The notes under the pieces are model-generated. The model had not been told where the DNA came from. It made no database searches and saw nothing but the letters and a program-made list of their open reading frames with translations. A stretch of DNA of 8,008 bases from an uncultured Porphyromonadaceae bacterium (GTDB taxonomy: Bacteria; Bacteroidota; Bacteroidia; Bacteroidales; Muribaculaceae). The stretch's first letter is position 1; each line of letters starts with the position of its first letter. Position numbers and translations under genes: made by a program. The stretch lies in assembly GCA_900551515.1 (NCBI GenBank), contig URWH01000079.1, positions 1 through 8,008 of the forward strand, in the 5' to 3' direction. This document shows, piece after piece, positions 5,520 to 8,008 of this stretch.

Positions 5520-6973
5520 TGAAAAAGATAATCACTCTGGCAGCTGTGGCTGCAATTTCAGTTTCTGTTTCAGTTTTTGCGCAGACTGACCAAATCCATG
5601 TGTTTCGCAGTGATGATACCAAGCTCAGTACTTTTAAAGGTGCCGATATCCTTTCCATAACACATGAAAACGGATCCGCAGCTCTCGGATTCAATGACCT
5701 TGTGATAAAAACCACTGATGGCACATCCACTACGATATCCATAGGTTTGATCGACAGTGTGCAGGTCCGCTCTACAGGCCTGCCGGAATTCCATGTCAAT
5801 CTGATCGATTATCCGTCGTGGACCGAACTTCAGGGAGCTAAGGACGATGTCCATCCTGCCATCCTTTATATGAAAGGCAATGGAATGTATTCCGACATTG
5901 AAGCCGACACAGTCGAATTTCGCGGTCGTGGCAACTCCACCTGGGGAATGAATAAGAAGCCATACCGTTTCAAGATGAAAAAGAAAGCTGCGGTATGCGG
6001 TTTGCCCAAAGCCAAGACTTTTGCTTTGATTGCGAATTACATCGACTGCTCTCTGATGAGAAACGCCGTGTCGCTTTGGGTCGCCAATTATCTCCAGATG
6101 CCTTTTGCCAATCATTGCATTCCTGTCAGAGTCTATTTTAACGATATTTTAAAAGGTGCATACATGCTCACGGAGAAGATAGGTACGGGTAGCGGCAGTG
6201 TCAACATCGACGAGTACAAAGGTGTGCTTTTCGAGCTCGATTCAAACTATGATGAAGCCTTTGAATTTTATTTCAGCTGGGATAGGGGGAAAAAACTGCC
6301 CGTAATGGTGAAAGATCCTGATTTTACCGAAATATGCGATTCGTTGGGCGTGACGACTGCGCAGTATTTACAGACATGGCAGAGCGATTTCACTCAGATG
6401 GCACAGGCGGTAACTTCAGGTGACACTTCTGCCGACCTGTCTCAGTATATAGATCTGGAATCGGCTGTCAACTTCTTTATCGTCAACAATCTTGCCGCAA
6501 ATCATGAGATGAAGCATCCCAAGAGTTTCTATATCTACAAGGACAGCATAGCCGATGGTGAAACATATCATTTCGGCCCTGTATGGGACTTCGACTGGGC
6601 TTATACTTTCGATGGATATGAAGGCGTTTCCGCTTCAATTCCGATGGTTGCGTCAGATGGCGACTGCGGTGGGTATTCATTTTTGAAAGCTTTGTTCAGC
6701 AACACCGGTTTCCGCGCGCTATACAAACAGAAATGGGACGAATTCATATCGGTCGGATATCCTCAGTTGCTTAAGTATATGGAGGAATATGCCAATCTCA
6801 TCGAACCTTCGGCTATTGAAAACGGACAGCTTTGGCCCGCGGATTATTCTGTGTCATGGCGCAGAAGTGAAAGTTCTCTTGAGTTCAGGAAAAACTTTAA
6901 GGCTTTGAAAACATGGATTGGGCAACGTATCGACTACTGTAATTTACATGCCAATTTCGGTCTTTACGAGTAA
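5519..6973 (+). CDS. Secreted CotH-family protein kinase homologue
   Basis: The 484-residue protein has a signal peptide (KK, hydrophobic core, cleavage probably after VFA, residue 21). Residues 26-86 hold two short beta repeats, IHVFRSDDTKLSTF...ILSI and LVIKTTDGTSTTISIGLIDSV. The CotH kinase domain follows: VEFRGRGNSTWGMNKKPYRFKM (132-153), LIANYIDCSLMRN (170-182), GAYMLTEKI (213-221), NNLAANHEMKHPKSFYIYKD (323-342) and GPVWDFDWAY (353-362). In the family the DFD element near the end resembles the DFG metal-binding motif of protein kinases, and the Lys/Arg-rich block after RGRGNSTW contributes to nucleotide binding. Known CotH proteins phosphorylate secreted proteins. No membrane anchor or C-terminal sorting tail is visible, unlike the upstream partner. 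Codon use is clearly more A/T-rich than in pfp, kdsB or the upstream gene, possibly reflecting transfer or low expression. Confidence 0.93.
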   Translation: MKKIITLAAVAAISVSVSVFAQTDQIHVFRSDDTKLSTFKGADILSITHENGSAALGFNDLVIKTTDGTSTTISIGLIDSVQVRSTGLPEFHVNLIDYPSWTELQGAKDDVHPAILYMKGNGMYSDIEADTVEFRGRGNSTWGMNKKPYRFKMKKKAAVCGLPKAKTFALIANYIDCSLMRNAVSLWVANYLQMPFANHCIPVRVYFNDILKGAYMLTEKIGTGSGSVNIDEYKGVLFELDSNYDEAFEFYFSWDRGKKLPVMVKDPDFTEICDSLGVTTAQYLQTWQSDFTQMAQAVTSGDTSADLSQYIDLESAVNFFIVNNLAANHEMKHPKSFYIYKDSIADGETYHFGPVWDFDWAYTFDGYEGVSASIPMVASDGDCGGYSFLKALFSNTGFRALYKQKWDEFISVGYPQLLKYMEEYANLIEPSAIENGQLWPADYSVSWRRSESSLEFRKNFKALKTWIGQRIDYCNLHANFGLYE

Positions 6974-6990
6974 TTCCGAACGACCGATAA

Positions 6991-7024
6991 TTAGAGCTTG
7001 TTTAATAATAAATGTTGACGGCAG
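6991..7024 (+). repeat. Left terminal inverted repeat
   Basis: This is the left 34-bp arm, starting 17 bases after the cotH stop. It differs from the reverse complement of the right arm at three positions, each a transition. In a transcript reading through from cotH, this arm could pair with the right arm and form a long stem at the mRNA 3' end. Confidence 0.8.
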
Positions 7025-7100
7025 GGTCGCATAGCTTAAGAGACATTAATTACAACACAGCTCATGGAATTCAACAACAATTGTATTATAATTTAACATT

Positions 7101-7253
7101 ATGTTATCTATTATAAAGAAAGTTACATCAGACCTGTCATTCGCCGGCATCTTTGCGTCTGTTCTTCGGTCGTTATGGAACCCCATAACTCCCTCATCAC
7201 AGACACAAATATACTCGACGACTGACAGCACTGCCGTTAACATTTATTACTAA
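7101..7253 (+). CDS. Possible 50-residue ORF inside the MITE-like element
   Basis: An ATG at 7101-7103 opens a 50-codon frame ending at TAA 7251-7253, within the right inverted repeat. The product starts with a possible amphipathic or hydrophobic helix (MLSIIKKV...FAGIFASVLRSLW) and ends NIYY. No family is recognised and no ribosome binding site is evident. It may be chance, a remnant of a transposase frame, or a tiny peptide carried by the element. Confidence 0.2.
   Translation: MLSIIKKVTSDLSFAGIFASVLRSLWNPITPSSQTQIYSTTDSTAVNIYY
7172..7189. repeat. 7-bp hairpin inside the MITE-like element
   Basis: GTTATGG (7172-7178) and CCATAAC (7183-7189) are perfectly complementary around a four-base loop AACC. 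No U-run follows on either strand, so it is not a standard terminator. Small internal palindromes are common in such elements. Confidence 0.4.
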
Positions 7254-7264
7254 ACAGGCTCTAA
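7231..7264 (-). repeat. Right terminal inverted repeat
   Basis: This is the right 34-bp arm, ending 15 bases before the GNAT start codon. The GNAT promoter must therefore lie inside the element or further upstream; no good TAnnTTTG promoter was found there. Confidence 0.8.
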
Positions 7265-7279
7265 ACACTGCAACCGATT

Positions 7280-8008
7280 ATGAGCAAAAAAGGTGACATC
7301 ATGCATCTGTGGCGCGAAGCCTATAAGGATTCGCCCGAATATCTGGATATGTACTTCGACCGCATCTACCGCGACGCCGACGCGCTGACGGTGGAGGAGG
7401 ATGGCAAGGCTGTGAGTTCACTGCTGCTGCAGCCCTATGGGCTGTGGTTTTACGGCCGTGAGATGCCCGTGAGCTATATAGCGGGTGTCACGACACGCCG
7501 ACAGGCCCGCGGCCGCGGCTATGCGAGCTCGCTGCTGCGAGAGGCGCTGCGTCTGTCGCGCGAGCGCGGAGATATGATGTGCGCGCTCATCCCGGCACAC
7601 GGATGGCTTTATTACTTTTTTGAACGATTCGGCTTTTCGCCGGTGTTTTTAGCTGATGTGCAGCGCTTCACATCGCAGCACAAATTTGCCGGAGAGGGAG
7701 AATATGATGAAGTGAGCGACCTGTATTCCGACGCCGTCTACGAGGCTTTTGCCGCGCTGGAGCGCCGCCGCCCCGGCGGGATCCTGCACACGCGGCGCGA
7801 CTTCATGAACTTTCTCGACGATCTGACCATGCGGCCCGAGGGCACGTTTACGGTGGTGAGCAGCGGCGAGCGCGGTGTGGTGGCGATGGCATGGGCGTCG
7901 CTGTCGGACGATGTGGTGCAGGTGTATGAAGTGCTGGGCTATGAATCCGCCGACCGGCTGGCCGCGATGCGTCAGCTGCGGAGCCGTTTCCCGGGTAAGC
8001 CGATGCGC
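7280..8008 (+). CDS. GNAT-family N-acetyltransferase, Eis-like (3' end beyond window)
   Basis: An open frame of 243 codons runs from ATG 7280-7282 to the window edge. GNAT enzymes move an acetyl group from acetyl-CoA to an amine. The acetyl-CoA site is clear: YIAGVTTRRQARGRGYASSLLREAL (66-90) contains the V-x(4)-Q-x-x-G-x-G loop (Q75, G78, G80) followed by the expected helix. A second core element, LIPAHGWLYYFFERFGF (103-119), has the Tyr-rich 'Y-F-F-E-R-F-G-F' pattern of GNATs. The N-terminus (FDRIYRDADALTVEEDGKAVSSLLL) and the continuation past residue 150 into a second alpha/beta region suggest the larger Eis-type layout (two GNAT-like lobes) rather than a single-domain enzyme. The substrate cannot be predicted. 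The start is supported by an in-frame ATG just before the conserved region; another ATG at codon 8 is possible. Confidence 0.9.
   Translation, partial: MSKKGDIMHLWREAYKDSPEYLDMYFDRIYRDADALTVEEDGKAVSSLLLQPYGLWFYGREMPVSYIAGVTTRRQARGRGYASSLLREALRLSRERGDMMCALIPAHGWLYYFFERFGFSPVFLADVQRFTSQHKFAGEGEYDEVSDLYSDAVYEAFAALERRRPGGILHTRRDFMNFLDDLTMRPEGTFTVVSSGERGVVAMAWASLSDDVVQVYEVLGYESADRLAAMRQLRSRFPGKPMR

Larger units (their letters stand above)
6991..7264. mobile_element. MITE-like element with 34-bp terminal inverted repeats
   Basis: Bases 6991-7024 and 7231-7264 are inverted repeats matching at 31 of 34 positions; in consensus each end reads TTAGAGCYTGTTTARTAATAA inward. The ends enclose 206 A/T-rich bases with no recognisable transposase. 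If the mobile part begins at GAGC, both sides are flanked by TA, which would fit a TA target duplication. This makes it a non-autonomous element or internally deleted insertion sequence. GAGCCTGTTTA-like ends occur in Bacteroidetes DDE-type insertion sequences, but no specific family is claimed. It fills almost the whole gap between cotH and the GNAT gene. Confidence 0.7.

Noticed and set aside
4916..6987. Direct repeat GAACGACCGA at 4916-4925 and 6978-6987 flanking the cotH unit, with an inverted relative at 7165-7174
   Set aside because: A 10-base match among pairs of positions in a few kilobases is expected by chance, and the matches do not extend further.
7148..7155. CATCTTTG as a -7 box for the GNAT gene
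   Set aside because: One mismatch to the consensus and no TTG or TTTG element 19-21 bases upstream.
7046..7243. 65-codon minus-strand ORF inside the MITE-like element
   Set aside because: No recognisable domain or start signal. A TATATTTG box on the minus strand (7206-7213) has no -33 partner. It overlaps the plus-strand 50-codon frame and both could be chance.

Overview
The window looks like chromosomal DNA of a Bacteroidales bacterium, probably Muribaculaceae. The order is well supported by four things: a long-form PPi-dependent phosphofructokinase, promoters of the TTTG-N19..21-TAnnTTTG type, A/T-rich start contexts without Shine-Dalgarno sequences, and a secreted protein with a Bacteroidetes-type C-terminal sorting tail. 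The family is inferred only.

Left part (1-4643), all genes on the minus strand. In transcription order they are kdsB (CMP-Kdo synthesis for lipopolysaccharide), a predicted non-catalytic M16-type peptidase homologue joined to kdsB by an ATGA overlap, pfp (PPi-fructose-6-phosphate 1-phosphotransferase), and the 5' part of manA (mannose-6-phosphate isomerase, running off the left edge). ManA makes fructose 6-phosphate and Pfp consumes it, so these neighbours could feed mannose into glycolysis. The 360-base gap between manA and pfp holds a good manA promoter, short repeats, a 12-bp hairpin with a competing hairpin, and a tandem G/C-rich repeat.

Middle (4644-5024) is a divergent promoter region. 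A kdsB promoter faces left and a second promoter faces right. A perfect 19-bp palindrome overlaps the -33 element of the rightward promoter. The rightward transcript should have a leader of about 270 bases with a 21-codon ORF and several possible hairpins.

Right part (5025-6973), plus strand, is a two-gene unit: a 164-residue secreted protein with a sorting-tail-like C-terminus, then a secreted CotH-family protein kinase homologue overlapping it by TAATG. Both proteins appear to carry the same short beta-rich 'DG' repeat at their N-termini. This is the best candidate here for a little-described system.

Downstream (6991-7264) is a 274-bp element bounded by 34-bp inverted repeats with three mismatches and no recognisable transposase, so MITE-like. 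It ends 15 bases before a plus-strand GNAT acetyltransferase gene that runs off the right edge.
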